From positions 124,001-188,000 of the forward strand of contig NZ_BBZI01000007.1 in assembly GCF_008974245.1 (NCBI RefSeq): 64,000 nt of DNA, given 5' to 3'. This DNA comes from Streptomyces abyssomicinicus. GTDB lineage: Bacteria > Actinomycetota > Actinomycetes > Streptomycetales > Streptomycetaceae. Positions 51,163 to 59,014 of this stretch are shown piece after piece. Position 1 is the first letter of the stretch. Every line of letters starts with the position of its first letter. The translations under genes were made by a program, and so were the position numbers. Under the pieces are notes generated by a model. It searched no databases, was not told the DNA's origin, and was given only the letters and a program-made list of their open reading frames with translations.

Positions 51163-51238
51163 CCGGGCGAGTGACCGGGCGCGTGACCGGGCGGGCGACG
51201 GGGCGGGCGACGGGGCGACCGGCCGGGCGGGCGACCGG
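51153..51238 (+). repeat. tandem GGGCGNGTGACC/GGGCGGGCGAC repeats
   Basis: A run of about seven 10-13-base near-copies begins in the last codons of the GlxA-type gene and continues downstream. The repeats contain further in-frame stops after the real one. It is an expanded low-complexity tract ahead of the GAPDH promoter. Confidence 0.55.
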
Positions 51239-51328
51239 TGGCACGATCCTTTCGAACTGTGGCGATCTCGCCACTGTCAGCGGCCCGGGCGGCTGGCGAG
51301 ACTGATGGCGAAAGGAAGGACATCACCC

Positions 51329-52327
51329 ATGACTCGCATCGCCATCAACGGATTCGGCCGCATCGGACGCAACGTGCTGCGCGCGCTGCTCGAGCGTGAC
51401 ACCACCCTCGAGATCGTCGCCGTCAACGACCTGACGGAGCCCACCGCGCTCGCCCGGCTGCTCGCCTACGACAGCACCTCCGGACGGCTCGGCCGCCCGG
51501 TGACCGTCGACGGTGACGTCCTCGTGGTCGACGGCCGCCGGATCAAGGTGCTGGCCGAGCGCGAGCCGGCGCAGCTGCCGTGGGCGGAACTCGGCGTCGA
51601 CATCGTCCTGGAGGCCACCGGCCGCTTCACCTCGGCCAAGGCCGCCGGCGCCCACCTCGACGCGGGTGCGAAGAAGGTGCTCGTCAGCGCGCCCGCCGAC
51701 GGCGCGGACGTCACGCTGGCGTTCGGGGTGAACACCGACGCCTACGACCCGGCGGTGCACACCATCGTCTCGAACGCCTCCTGCACCACCAACGCGCTCG
51801 CGCCGCTGGCCGCGGTCCTCGACGAACTCGCCGGCATCGAGCACGGGTTCATGACGACGGTGCACGCCTACACGCAGGAGCAGAACCTGCAGGACGGCCC
51901 GCACCGCGACCCCCGCCGGGCCCGCGCCGCCGGCGTCAACATCGTGCCGACCACGACCGGCGCGGCCAAGGCGATCGGCCTGGTGCTGCCGAACCTCGAC
52001 GGCAAGCTGTCCGGCGACTCGATCCGCGTACCGGTGCCGGTGGGCTCGATCGTCGAGCTCAACACGACCGTCGCCCGTGACGTGACGCGGGACGAGATCC
52101 TGGCCGCGTACCGTGCCGCCGCCGAGGGGCCGCTCGCCGGCGTCCTGGAGTACTCGGACGACCCGCTGGTGTCCTCCGACATCACGGGCAACCCGGCCTC
52201 GTCGATCTTCGACTCGGAGCTCACCCGCGTCGACGGCCGCCACGTCAAGGTGGTCGCCTGGTACGACAACGAGTGGGGCTTCTCGAACCGGGTGATCGAC
52301 ACGCTCGAGCTGCTCGCCGCCGGCTGA
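51329..52327 (+). CDS. gap: glyceraldehyde-3-phosphate dehydrogenase
   Basis: A 332-residue GAPDH with NGFGRIGRNVLRALL for NAD, the catalytic SNASCTTN (Cys near 153), the His in TTVHAYTQ, and WYDNEWGFSNR near the end. ATG at 51329 is preferred; AAGGAAGG lies upstream. It is not next to other glycolytic genes, so it may be an extra copy. Streptomycetes carry such copies as resistance versions (for example against pentalenolactone) or for glycolytic flux; arsenate-linked GAPDH/ArsJ pairs exist elsewhere, but no ArsJ neighbour is present. Which role applies is not visible. Confidence 0.92.
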   Translation: MTRIAINGFGRIGRNVLRALLERDTTLEIVAVNDLTEPTALARLLAYDSTSGRLGRPVTVDGDVLVVDGRRIKVLAEREPAQLPWAELGVDIVLEATGRFTSAKAAGAHLDAGAKKVLVSAPADGADVTLAFGVNTDAYDPAVHTIVSNASCTTNALAPLAAVLDELAGIEHGFMTTVHAYTQEQNLQDGPHRDPRRARAAGVNIVPTTTGAAKAIGLVLPNLDGKLSGDSIRVPVPVGSIVELNTTVARDVTRDEILAAYRAAAEGPLAGVLEYSDDPLVSSDITGNPASSIFDSELTRVDGRHVKVVAWYDNEWGFSNRVIDTLELLAAG

Positions 52328-52357
52328 CCGGGCGGCGGGCGCCGGGTTCCGGGCGGG

Positions 52358-53251
52358 TCACGGACGACCGCCCGACACGGCCGGCACCGCCCTCCTGCTC
52401 GCGGAGCGCGCGGCTTCCGCGCGCTCCGCGAGCATGCGCAACAGCGTGCGCACGGACGTGATCCGGCCGGGTTCCAGTTCGCCGACCAGAACCTGGGCGC
52501 GGTCCGTCCGCGCGACGCCGACCAAGGCGCCGTCCGGGGCGTACACGGCGCTCGCCCCTCCCGCCCGGCGGTCGGCGGGGCCGCCGATCGCGTTGGCGAA
52601 GACGCTGTAGAAGGTGTTCTCCAGCGCGCGGGCAGGCATGTACACAGCGGCTCGGCGCTCGGCTCCGACGACGAACGCGCTGGCGCACACGTAGACGTGC
52701 GCACCGGAGAGGGCGGCGGCTCCGGCATGCGCGGCGAAGGACATGTCGTAGCAGACGGCTCCGCCGAGCCGCCAGCCGTCGACCTCCCAGAAACCGTCCC
52801 CGCCCGTGCCGGCGGTGAAGATCCTGGCCTCGTCCGCGTGCCAGAGGTGCTGCTTCGCGTAGCCGAGGCGGACCGAGCCGGACGGGGTGAACTCCAGCAG
52901 GCCGTTGGCGAGCCGGCCGTCGGCACGCCGGACCGCCGCACCGGCCAGTACCAGCGTCCCCGTCCGCACGGCCGCCTCGGCCAGGGCGTCCAGACGCCCG
53001 TCGGTGACGGTGCCGGTCGCGTCGGCCGCCACCTCACAGCGCGACGCGTCGGCCATCAGGGTCGGGAGGTCGTACCCGCAGAGGTGGAGCTCCGGCAGGA
53101 CGGCCACGCGCGCGCCCAGCCAGGCCGCCTCGGTGACCATGCGGGCCGCCAGCCGGGAGTTGCCGGCCACGTCGGCCGGGGTCGCCTCCGCCTGGAGGAC
53201 GGCGAGCCTGAGCGGGGCGACGGGGACGTCGGTCGGAGTGTGCGTGGTCAT
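52358..53251 (-). CDS. carbon-nitrogen hydrolase (nitrilase superfamily)
   Basis: A 297-residue nitrilase-fold amidohydrolase with the Glu54 (VLPELHLCGY), Lys133 (YAKQHLW) and Cys167 (GGAVCYDMSF) triad. It acts on a non-peptide C-N bond, such as an amide or formamide. It is the last gene of the minus-strand operon that contains the azapteridine-like genes; 186 bases of GC-rich GGCCCACCG-type repeats (about 53290-53370) separate it from the oxygenase. A deformylase or ring-opening role in the pathway is possible. Confidence 0.85.
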   Translation of the reverse strand: MTTHTPTDVPVAPLRLAVLQAEATPADVAGNSRLAARMVTEAAWLGARVAVLPELHLCGYDLPTLMADASRCEVAADATGTVTDGRLDALAEAAVRTGTLVLAGAAVRRADGRLANGLLEFTPSGSVRLGYAKQHLWHADEARIFTAGTGGDGFWEVDGWRLGGAVCYDMSFAAHAGAAALSGAHVYVCASAFVVGAERRAAVYMPARALENTFYSVFANAIGGPADRRAGGASAVYAPDGALVGVARTDRAQVLVGELEPGRITSVRTLLRMLAERAEAARSASRRAVPAVSGGRP

Positions 53252-53437
53252 CGGTCATCGGTCCTTCCCGGTACGGAGCGGAAACTGTTCGGCCCGCCGG
53301 CCCACCGAGGGCCCGCCGGCCCACCGCGGGCCCTCTGATCCCGGGCCCCCTGGCCCACCGCGAGGCCCTTCCAGCCCGTACGGCGACACCCCGCGCTCCC
53401 CGCCCCGAGCGGGGGCTCGCACACGGCGGGCACGACG

Positions 53438-54394
53438 TCACCCGTCCTCTCCCGCACCGGGGCCGGTCCGTGTGTCGAGCCGGTTGATGCGGTACATGGT
53501 GCGCTCGAAGAGCGCGTCGGCGGTCAGTGTGGGGAAGCGCCGGGGTGCGTCCGGCGAGCCGGGCGGCCGCAGCGGCGTCAGCACCGTCCAGGGGGTCGGA
53601 TGACAGAACTGGACGATGGACAGCCGGGGCCCCGTCTGCTGGGGATCGGCCACCACCCGGTGCACCGCGGCGCGTGCCAGACCGTCGGTGAGCCGCTCCA
53701 GGACCATGCCGACGTTGACGATCGCGTAGCCCTCCGGGGCGTGCACCGGCAACCACTCGCCGTCCCGCCCGAGGACCTGCAGGCCGGGGGAGGTCGCCCG
53801 GGGCAGCGCCGTGACGAGGTCGAAATCCTTGTGCTCCACGGCCCAGGTGTGCGCCCGCGAGGGCGCGTCGCGCATCGGCGGGTACCAGGCGGCGCGGTTG
53901 ACCACCGGCCCGTCCTCGAGCATCTCCTCGAAGTAGCCCGGGTGGACGTTCAGGGCCTCGCCGAGGACACCGACCACCCGGACCTGGAACTCCCGCATGC
54001 GGGTGTGGAGTTCGGTCAGCGCCCGGCCGATGCCCGGAACCAGCTCGTCGGGCATGCGGGGGTCCGGGTAGCGGGCGGGGAAGCGGGTGCGCAGCGGGTG
54101 GCCCGCGGGCAGGGGCGCGCCCCAGTGGAAGAGTTCCTTCCAGTCGGGGGTGCGGTCGGACTTCTCGGCCGTCTCCACGAGCGGCGGCGTGTACCCCGAC
54201 TGCCCGTTGGTGCCCGTCACCCGGGCGCCCAGCTTCGCCTCCAGGGGCAGCGAGAAGAACTCCTCGAGCAAGCCGTAGCACTCGTCGAGCAGGCTCTCCG
54301 GGACGGAGTTGCGCACCAGGAAGAAGCCGTCGCGCAGCGCGCCGCGCACCGTGGCGCCGTCCGGCCGTCCGCCGAGGCTTATCTCACGCAGCAC
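53438..54394 (-). CDS. 2-oxoglutarate/Fe(II) oxygenase, isopenicillin-N-synthase-like
   Basis: A 318-residue double-stranded beta-helix enzyme. The iron triad is His188-Lys-Asp190 and His245, and RLSIVQF (Arg257, Ser259) fits the RxS 2-oxoglutarate or carboxylate site. The N-terminal half has the DIOX_N-like pattern. GTG at 54394 overlaps the end of a 22-codon upstream frame. It would hydroxylate, demethylate or desaturate an intermediate of the azapteridine-like pathway, or use the substrate itself as reductant in the IPNS manner. Confidence 0.85.
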   Translation of the reverse strand: MLREISLGGRPDGATVRGALRDGFFLVRNSVPESLLDECYGLLEEFFSLPLEAKLGARVTGTNGQSGYTPPLVETAEKSDRTPDWKELFHWGAPLPAGHPLRTRFPARYPDPRMPDELVPGIGRALTELHTRMREFQVRVVGVLGEALNVHPGYFEEMLEDGPVVNRAAWYPPMRDAPSRAHTWAVEHKDFDLVTALPRATSPGLQVLGRDGEWLPVHAPEGYAIVNVGMVLERLTDGLARAAVHRVVADPQQTGPRLSIVQFCHPTPWTVLTPLRPPGSPDAPRRFPTLTADALFERTMYRINRLDTRTGPGAGEDG

Positions 54395-54452
54395 GGCAGG
54401 CTCCCGCCGGTTCCTCGGGGTCGCCGACGTCGGTGATGCCGGGAATGCTCAT
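54384..54452 (-). CDS. 22-residue ORF overlapping the 2OG oxygenase start
   Basis: ATG at 54452 is preceded by TTGAGGAGATCGG, the best ribosome site in this operon. It encodes a 22-residue acidic peptide, starting MSIPGITDV and ending GACRAA, and its stop lies 11 bases inside the oxygenase gene. It may be a coupling leader that drives translation of the oxygenase, or a true small product. No RiPP-type modifying enzyme is evident beyond the oxygenase. The strong ribosome site is the only firm evidence. Confidence 0.45.
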   Translation of the reverse strand: MSIPGITDVGDPEEPAGACRAA

Positions 54453-54559
54453 CCGATCTCCTCAACTCTGGCTTAGGTGGGAGCTGTCCGGGCGTGGACG
54501 GCGTGGACCACGTGGACCGCGTGGACCGCGACAACGCCCGGACGGCGCGGACGCCGCGC

Positions 54560-55537
54560 TCAGGACGGCCGCTGACCGGTGGCCACACGGAAGCCGACCG
54601 GGTAGAGGGGGCCGGGGAAGGCCCCGTGACGGCGCCGGGTGCGTGTCAGGTCCCCGTATCTCGAGAAGCTGCCGCCGCGGGCGACGCGGTAGCGGTCCAT
54701 GGTCTCGACCAGGTGGTCCTCGACGAACGGCCCCGCGGGGTACGGGGCGTAGTCGTCGGCCACGAACTCCTCGACGTTGCCGCCCATGTCGTGGACCCCG
54801 TACGGCGAGACGCCGGCCGGGAAGGCCCCCACCGGGCTGGTGGTGTGGAGGCCCGCCTCCCGGGTGTTGCAGGCATCGCCGTCGAAGAGCTGCCCCCAGG
54901 GGTACTCCCTGCCGTCGTCGCCCTTGGCGGCACGCTCCCATTCGGCCTCGGTGGGCAGCCGCCAGGGGTGCCCGGTCCGTTCGGAGAGCCATCGCGCGTA
55001 CAGGTCGGCGTCCTCGGCCCGGACGCCGGCGACCGGGTGGTTCGAGCGTTCCCAGGGATAGGCGCCGAGGTACCACGTCGTCGGACGCGCCGGGTGGCCC
55101 GTGTCGGCCAGGAAGCTCCGGTACTCGCCGTTGGTGACCGGGTAGGCGGCCATCCAGAAGTCCCGCAGCACCACGGTGTGCCGCGGAGTCTCCTTCTCGA
55201 TCCAGGAGCCGACCACGCCGACGTGCCGCCACCGCTCCACCACGCCGTCGACCTCGTCGGGGGCCAGCCCCACGGAGGTCTCGCCGCCCGGGACGAGGCG
55301 CGTCGCGGGCGACGGCCCGGTCAGCCGGGGATCCCCGGTGACCGCCAGGATCGCGCCGGCCGCCAGCCGCACCGGGAGGGGCAGGGCGGGGTCCTCGACC
55401 TGGGCGGCCAACCGCGCGGGACAGGCCGTCGCCAGGAGGGCCTCGGCCTGCTCCGGTGACGGATGGAACCGGGGGAGGGCCGCCAGCGCGTCCTGTTCCT
55501 TGAAGTGGGGGGAGTCCGCCACCTCGCTGAGCCTCAT
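54560..55537 (-). CDS. SUMF1/formylglycine-enzyme-like protein, ToxD-like
   Basis: A 325-residue protein whose C-terminal 220 residues are an FGE-sulfatase fold: YPVTNGEYRSFL, WRLPTEAEWERAA, YPWG, GVHDMGGNVEEFV and the closing VGFRV. The N-terminal 90 residues are helical. Such domains also occur in ToxD of the toxoflavin pathway, where it works with a WD40 protein and GTP cyclohydrolase II, the exact neighbours found here. ATG at 55537 overlaps the cyclohydrolase stop (ATGA). True sulfatase activation is unlikely as no sulfatase is nearby. Confidence 0.83.
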   Translation of the reverse strand: MRLSEVADSPHFKEQDALAALPRFHPSPEQAEALLATACPARLAAQVEDPALPLPVRLAAGAILAVTGDPRLTGPSPATRLVPGGETSVGLAPDEVDGVVERWRHVGVVGSWIEKETPRHTVVLRDFWMAAYPVTNGEYRSFLADTGHPARPTTWYLGAYPWERSNHPVAGVRAEDADLYARWLSERTGHPWRLPTEAEWERAAKGDDGREYPWGQLFDGDACNTREAGLHTTSPVGAFPAGVSPYGVHDMGGNVEEFVADDYAPYPAGPFVEDHLVETMDRYRVARGGSFSRYGDLTRTRRRHGAFPGPLYPVGFRVATGQRPS

Positions 55538-56181
55538 GACAACGTCTCCGCCACGCTGTCGAGCGTGTGGCCGCCGATCCGCGCCTTGGCGGACAGGTAC
55601 CGGGCGTTCTCGTCGGTCAGGTACACCCCGGTCGGCAGGACCTCGACGACATCGATGCCGTGTTCGCGCAGCTGGGACGCCTTGTCGGGGTTGTTGGTCA
55701 GCAGGCGGATCCGGGTCTGGCCGAGCGCGTGCAGCATCGCCGCCGCGACGCCGTAGTCCCGCTCGTCGGTGCCGCGCCCCAGGAACCGGTTGGCCTCGAA
55801 GGTGTCCAGCCCCTGGTCCTGCAGCACGTAGGCGTCGAGCTTGTTGTACAGGCCGATGCCCCGCCCCTCCTGCCGCAGGTAGAGGACCGTGCCCCCCTCC
55901 TTCTCCATGTGGGTCAGCGCCTCGTCGAGCTGAGGGCCGCAGTCGCAGCGCTCCGACCCGAAGAGGTCACCGGTGAGGCACTCGCTGTGCAGCCGGACCA
56001 GGGGAGCGGCGCCGGGCAGGGCGGGCAGGACGCACGCCACGTGCTCGCCGTCGTCCGGAAGGCCGGAGAAGGTGACCAGTTCCGTCGACCTGCCGCCCAC
56101 CCGGGCCATCGTCACCCGCACCCGTGCCCTGACCGTCGCGGTGGCCTCCGTGCCGGCCGGTACCGCCTTCGCGTACCCCAT
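55534..56181 (-). CDS. ribA: GTP cyclohydrolase II, ToxB-like
   Basis: A 215-residue RibA-type enzyme without the DHBP synthase half. Zinc ligands are Cys68, Cys79 and Cys81 (SECLTGDLFGSERCDC), and GGTVLYLRQEGRGIGL is the catalytic stretch; TNNP follows. It opens GTP and releases formate and pyrophosphate to give the pyrimidine used for riboflavin and for 7-azapteridines. ATG at 56181 overlaps the WD40 stop by one base. Its place between WD40 and SUMF1-like genes argues for a pathway-dedicated copy. Confidence 0.92.
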   Translation of the reverse strand: MGYAKAVPAGTEATATVRARVRVTMARVGGRSTELVTFSGLPDDGEHVACVLPALPGAAPLVRLHSECLTGDLFGSERCDCGPQLDEALTHMEKEGGTVLYLRQEGRGIGLYNKLDAYVLQDQGLDTFEANRFLGRGTDERDYGVAAAMLHALGQTRIRLLTNNPDKASQLREHGIDVVEVLPTGVYLTDENARYLSAKARIGGHTLDSVAETLS

Positions 56182-58058
56182 CACTTGTCCCGCCCTTCCG
56201 TCTCGGCGGCACCGCGGGCGCCGCGCACCAGGTCCTGAAGGCTCCACGAGGAGCGGATCCGCGGGAGTCCGCCGTCGGCGGAACACGCGACGATGCTGAT
56301 CCGGCCGTCCCAGCCGGCGACCGCGACCGTGGAGCCGTCGAGCTGCACCATGCAGGAGAGGCCCTGCCCGAAGACGTCGAGGAGGTGCCCGGTGCTGAGG
56401 GCGGCGGCGCCGTCGGTCCAGCGGACCGGCCAGACGTACAGCCCGAAGTCGTAGGAACCCGCCAGGACGAAGGGCGCGTCGGCGGTCCCCAGGACGGCCA
56501 CGCACTTGACCGACTCGTCGGGGCCCAGGAGGGTCTGCAGGGTCTGTACCTGCACCTCCCCGCCCGTCGTGCGCGCCAGTCTGCCGACCTTGACCGTGTG
56601 GTCACGGGACGCGCTCGCGGCCACCGCCTCGTCCAGCACGGCCACCGCGTTGACCAGGTTGCCGTGCTCCCACAGGGTGCTGCGGGAGGCGAAGGTGCCG
56701 ACCGCGACGGTCCGGTCGGTCGCGGCGGAGAGGAACCCGGGACCGGGCAGCGCGGTCAGGGACTTCACCGACCCGCCGTGTGCCTGCGACCGCGCCCGCA
56801 CCGCCAGGGTGACGGGATCCAGAGCGATCAGCTCACCGTTGTACGTGCCCGCGAGCAGGGAGCCGTCGTCGAAGCAGAGCGACGGAAGAGGGGCGCCGAG
56901 CCCTTCGCTCACGGTCACGGCGGCGCCGTCGTACCGGATCACCTGGCCGGAGTAGGTGCCCGCGTGGACGACGCCGTCGCGGACGACGAGGGAGAGGATC
57001 GGCCCGTCGGTGAGGTCGAGGAGGCGGACGCGCGGCTCCGGCGGGACGCCGGCCGACGACACGACGACCACGGTGCCGGAGTCGCAGCCGATGTACAGCT
57101 CGTCGCCGTCGGCGGCCATGGCGTTGGGCCCGTGGGTGGCCGCCAGCGGACCGGCGATCTCGGCGGTGGAGGCGAAGTCGAGGAGGTGAGGGCTGTTCCA
57201 GAAGCTGCCGGCGGCCAGCAGCCCGCCGGCGGCGGAGACCGAGCGCGGCCAGATGCGGGCGTCGTCCACCCGCTGGAGGCGCTCGCCCTCGGCGTCGAAG
57301 AAGTGCAGGGCCCCGTCGTAGGCGCCGACGACGAACCGCTCGTCGTCCTGCGACCAGGCCACGCACCGGGCGGCCGAGGTGGACACCTCGACGGTGCGCA
57401 GGTGGTCGAGCTTCTTGGTGAGCAGGTCGACGGCACCGTCGTCGCGGGTCACGGCCAGGACCTCGCCGTCCCCCGACCAGGCACAGCCCTCGATGGAGGA
57501 CTCGTACTTCCGAGAGGAGGGCGCGGTGCCGAAGTCCGGGTCGGTGACGGCGACGAGACCGTCCTCGCCCACGGTGGCGACCAGGCCCTGCGAGCTCACC
57601 GACACCATCATGCAGTGCGCCTCGTGGGACCCGACCTCGCTCATGAAGCGGCCGGCGACGGCGTCCCACAGGGTGGCGCGGCCGTCCTCGGAGACGCAGA
57701 TGATGCGCTCCCCGTCGGGCATCCAGGCGACGGAGTTGATGTCGTCGGTGTGCCGGGCCATGACGTTGACGAGGGACGCGGGTCCCTCCTCGGACAGGCG
57801 CCAGACCGAGACGGTCTTGTCGGCCGAGGCGGTGGCGAGGAGCTGGGGGACGGCGGGGTTCCACGCCGAGGCGTTGACCAGGCGCCGGTGCTTCAGGGTG
57901 GCCGTGGGAGTGGGACGGGCGGGGTCGGAGACGTCCCAGACGATGACGGTCCCGTCGTAGGAGCAACTGGCGAGGAGACGGGCGTCGTCCCGTAAGGCGA
58001 CATGGGTGAGGGGTGCCGCGTGGCCCGATGCGGCGCGCGGCAGGTCGATCACATGCAT
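56181..58058 (-). CDS. WD40-repeat protein, ToxC-like
   Basis: A 625-residue protein with at least ten WD-type blades; examples are DARLLASCSYDGTVIVWDVS, LLATASADKTVSVWRLS, MPDGERIICVSEDGRATLWD and VAASASRDHTVKVG. It has no signal peptide. ToxC of toxoflavin clusters is a WD-repeat protein of similar size with an unclear enzymatic or scaffold role. ATG at 58058 is the first gene of the operon WD40-ribA-SUMF1-peptide-oxygenase-hydrolase. It resembles in length the propeller at 32649 but shows clearer WD repeats. Confidence 0.82.
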   Translation of the reverse strand: MHVIDLPRAASGHAAPLTHVALRDDARLLASCSYDGTVIVWDVSDPARPTPTATLKHRRLVNASAWNPAVPQLLATASADKTVSVWRLSEEGPASLVNVMARHTDDINSVAWMPDGERIICVSEDGRATLWDAVAGRFMSEVGSHEAHCMMVSVSSQGLVATVGEDGLVAVTDPDFGTAPSSRKYESSIEGCAWSGDGEVLAVTRDDGAVDLLTKKLDHLRTVEVSTSAARCVAWSQDDERFVVGAYDGALHFFDAEGERLQRVDDARIWPRSVSAAGGLLAAGSFWNSPHLLDFASTAEIAGPLAATHGPNAMAADGDELYIGCDSGTVVVVSSAGVPPEPRVRLLDLTDGPILSLVVRDGVVHAGTYSGQVIRYDGAAVTVSEGLGAPLPSLCFDDGSLLAGTYNGELIALDPVTLAVRARSQAHGGSVKSLTALPGPGFLSAATDRTVAVGTFASRSTLWEHGNLVNAVAVLDEAVAASASRDHTVKVGRLARTTGGEVQVQTLQTLLGPDESVKCVAVLGTADAPFVLAGSYDFGLYVWPVRWTDGAAALSTGHLLDVFGQGLSCMVQLDGSTVAVAGWDGRISIVACSADGGLPRIRSSWSLQDLVRGARGAAETEGRDK

Positions 58059-59014
58059 AGCGACCTCTCATCTCATCGATGTAGGCAAGGGAAGCTGTGG
58101 GATCGCACGGGAAACACTCCACACCCTCACCTGCCGCGCTGGAATCTCGATTGCGTTCCTCTCGAGTCTCCGCCGCGTTCCCCTCGAGCCGCCCGTCCGC
58201 ACCCGGCCGCCGAGGACGGCAGGACGTGCCGCGCCCGTGGCCGTCGCCGCCGTACCCGTGGCGGAAGCCGCAGGTCCGGGCGGTGCTGTCCGAGTCGGTC
58301 ACCCTCCCGCCGCGAAAGCCGCCGCAGCCGGGACCGCCGTACGTCCGGCCGTCACCGGCCCCGGTCACGGATTTGGTTTCGGCGGGCATGGTGCTGTACG
58401 GGGGGAGGCGTGCACGGGCGGCCACCGCCGGAGGTGCGGCCGATACCGGCGGGCGCCTCAACGGCGGCTGCGCGCGCTGGCACGGGGGCACGAGCCCGTG
58501 CGCTCACCCCGCGCGCTCACCGTCGACCTCGGCGATCCAGGCGGCGTCCACGGCGGGGGCGTCCACGGCGGGGGAGTGCTTCGCGGCGTGTGCGGCGACG
58601 ACCGTGGCGACCCGGGTCTCGACGGCGGGGTTCTCAAGGGCGGAGTTCCGGCCGAACTGCCGCGTGTGGAGCTCCCCGTGGGCCGGCTGCGTCCGGCGCC
58701 GTCCGGCGGACGCTCACACCGGCCGTGCTGCGGGGAGCGTTGCTCGACCTGCTCGACCTGCTCGACCTGCTCGCCACCGACGGCGAGCGCAGACCGACGG
58801 CCGCGGTCCACGGGCACCTGGCGTTCCTGCGGTCCGGTCACGGTGGCGGGTGACGCCCGCCGGGGCCAACGCCCGCCCGGAATACGCGATGTGCCGGCCG
58901 CGCCCCGCGAGGGGCACGGCCGGCACACCGTCCGCCACCGGCCGAGGTCCTGTGGAGGTCCCGGCGCTCCCGGGCCGGAGCGGGTCCGCGGACCGGCCGG
59001 GGCGGACGCCGGAA
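58059..59014. other. 956-base gap without a recognisable gene
   Basis: The left part must hold the promoter of the minus-strand azapteridine-like operon. Beyond that, long frames on both strands are Arg/Pro-rich. A plus-frame end near 58710-58853 (LTPAVLRGALLDLL and on) reads like a decayed protein C-terminus. Short tandem repeats occur at about 58547-58572 (TCCACGGCGGGGG units) and 58743-58773 (GCTCGACCT units). Confidence 0.4.

Noticed and set aside
51329..52327. GAPDH/ArsJ arsenate-resistance pair
   Set aside because: The GAPDH is 21 kb from the arsenic genes and neither MFS transporter is adjacent to it or shows a reason to be called ArsJ.
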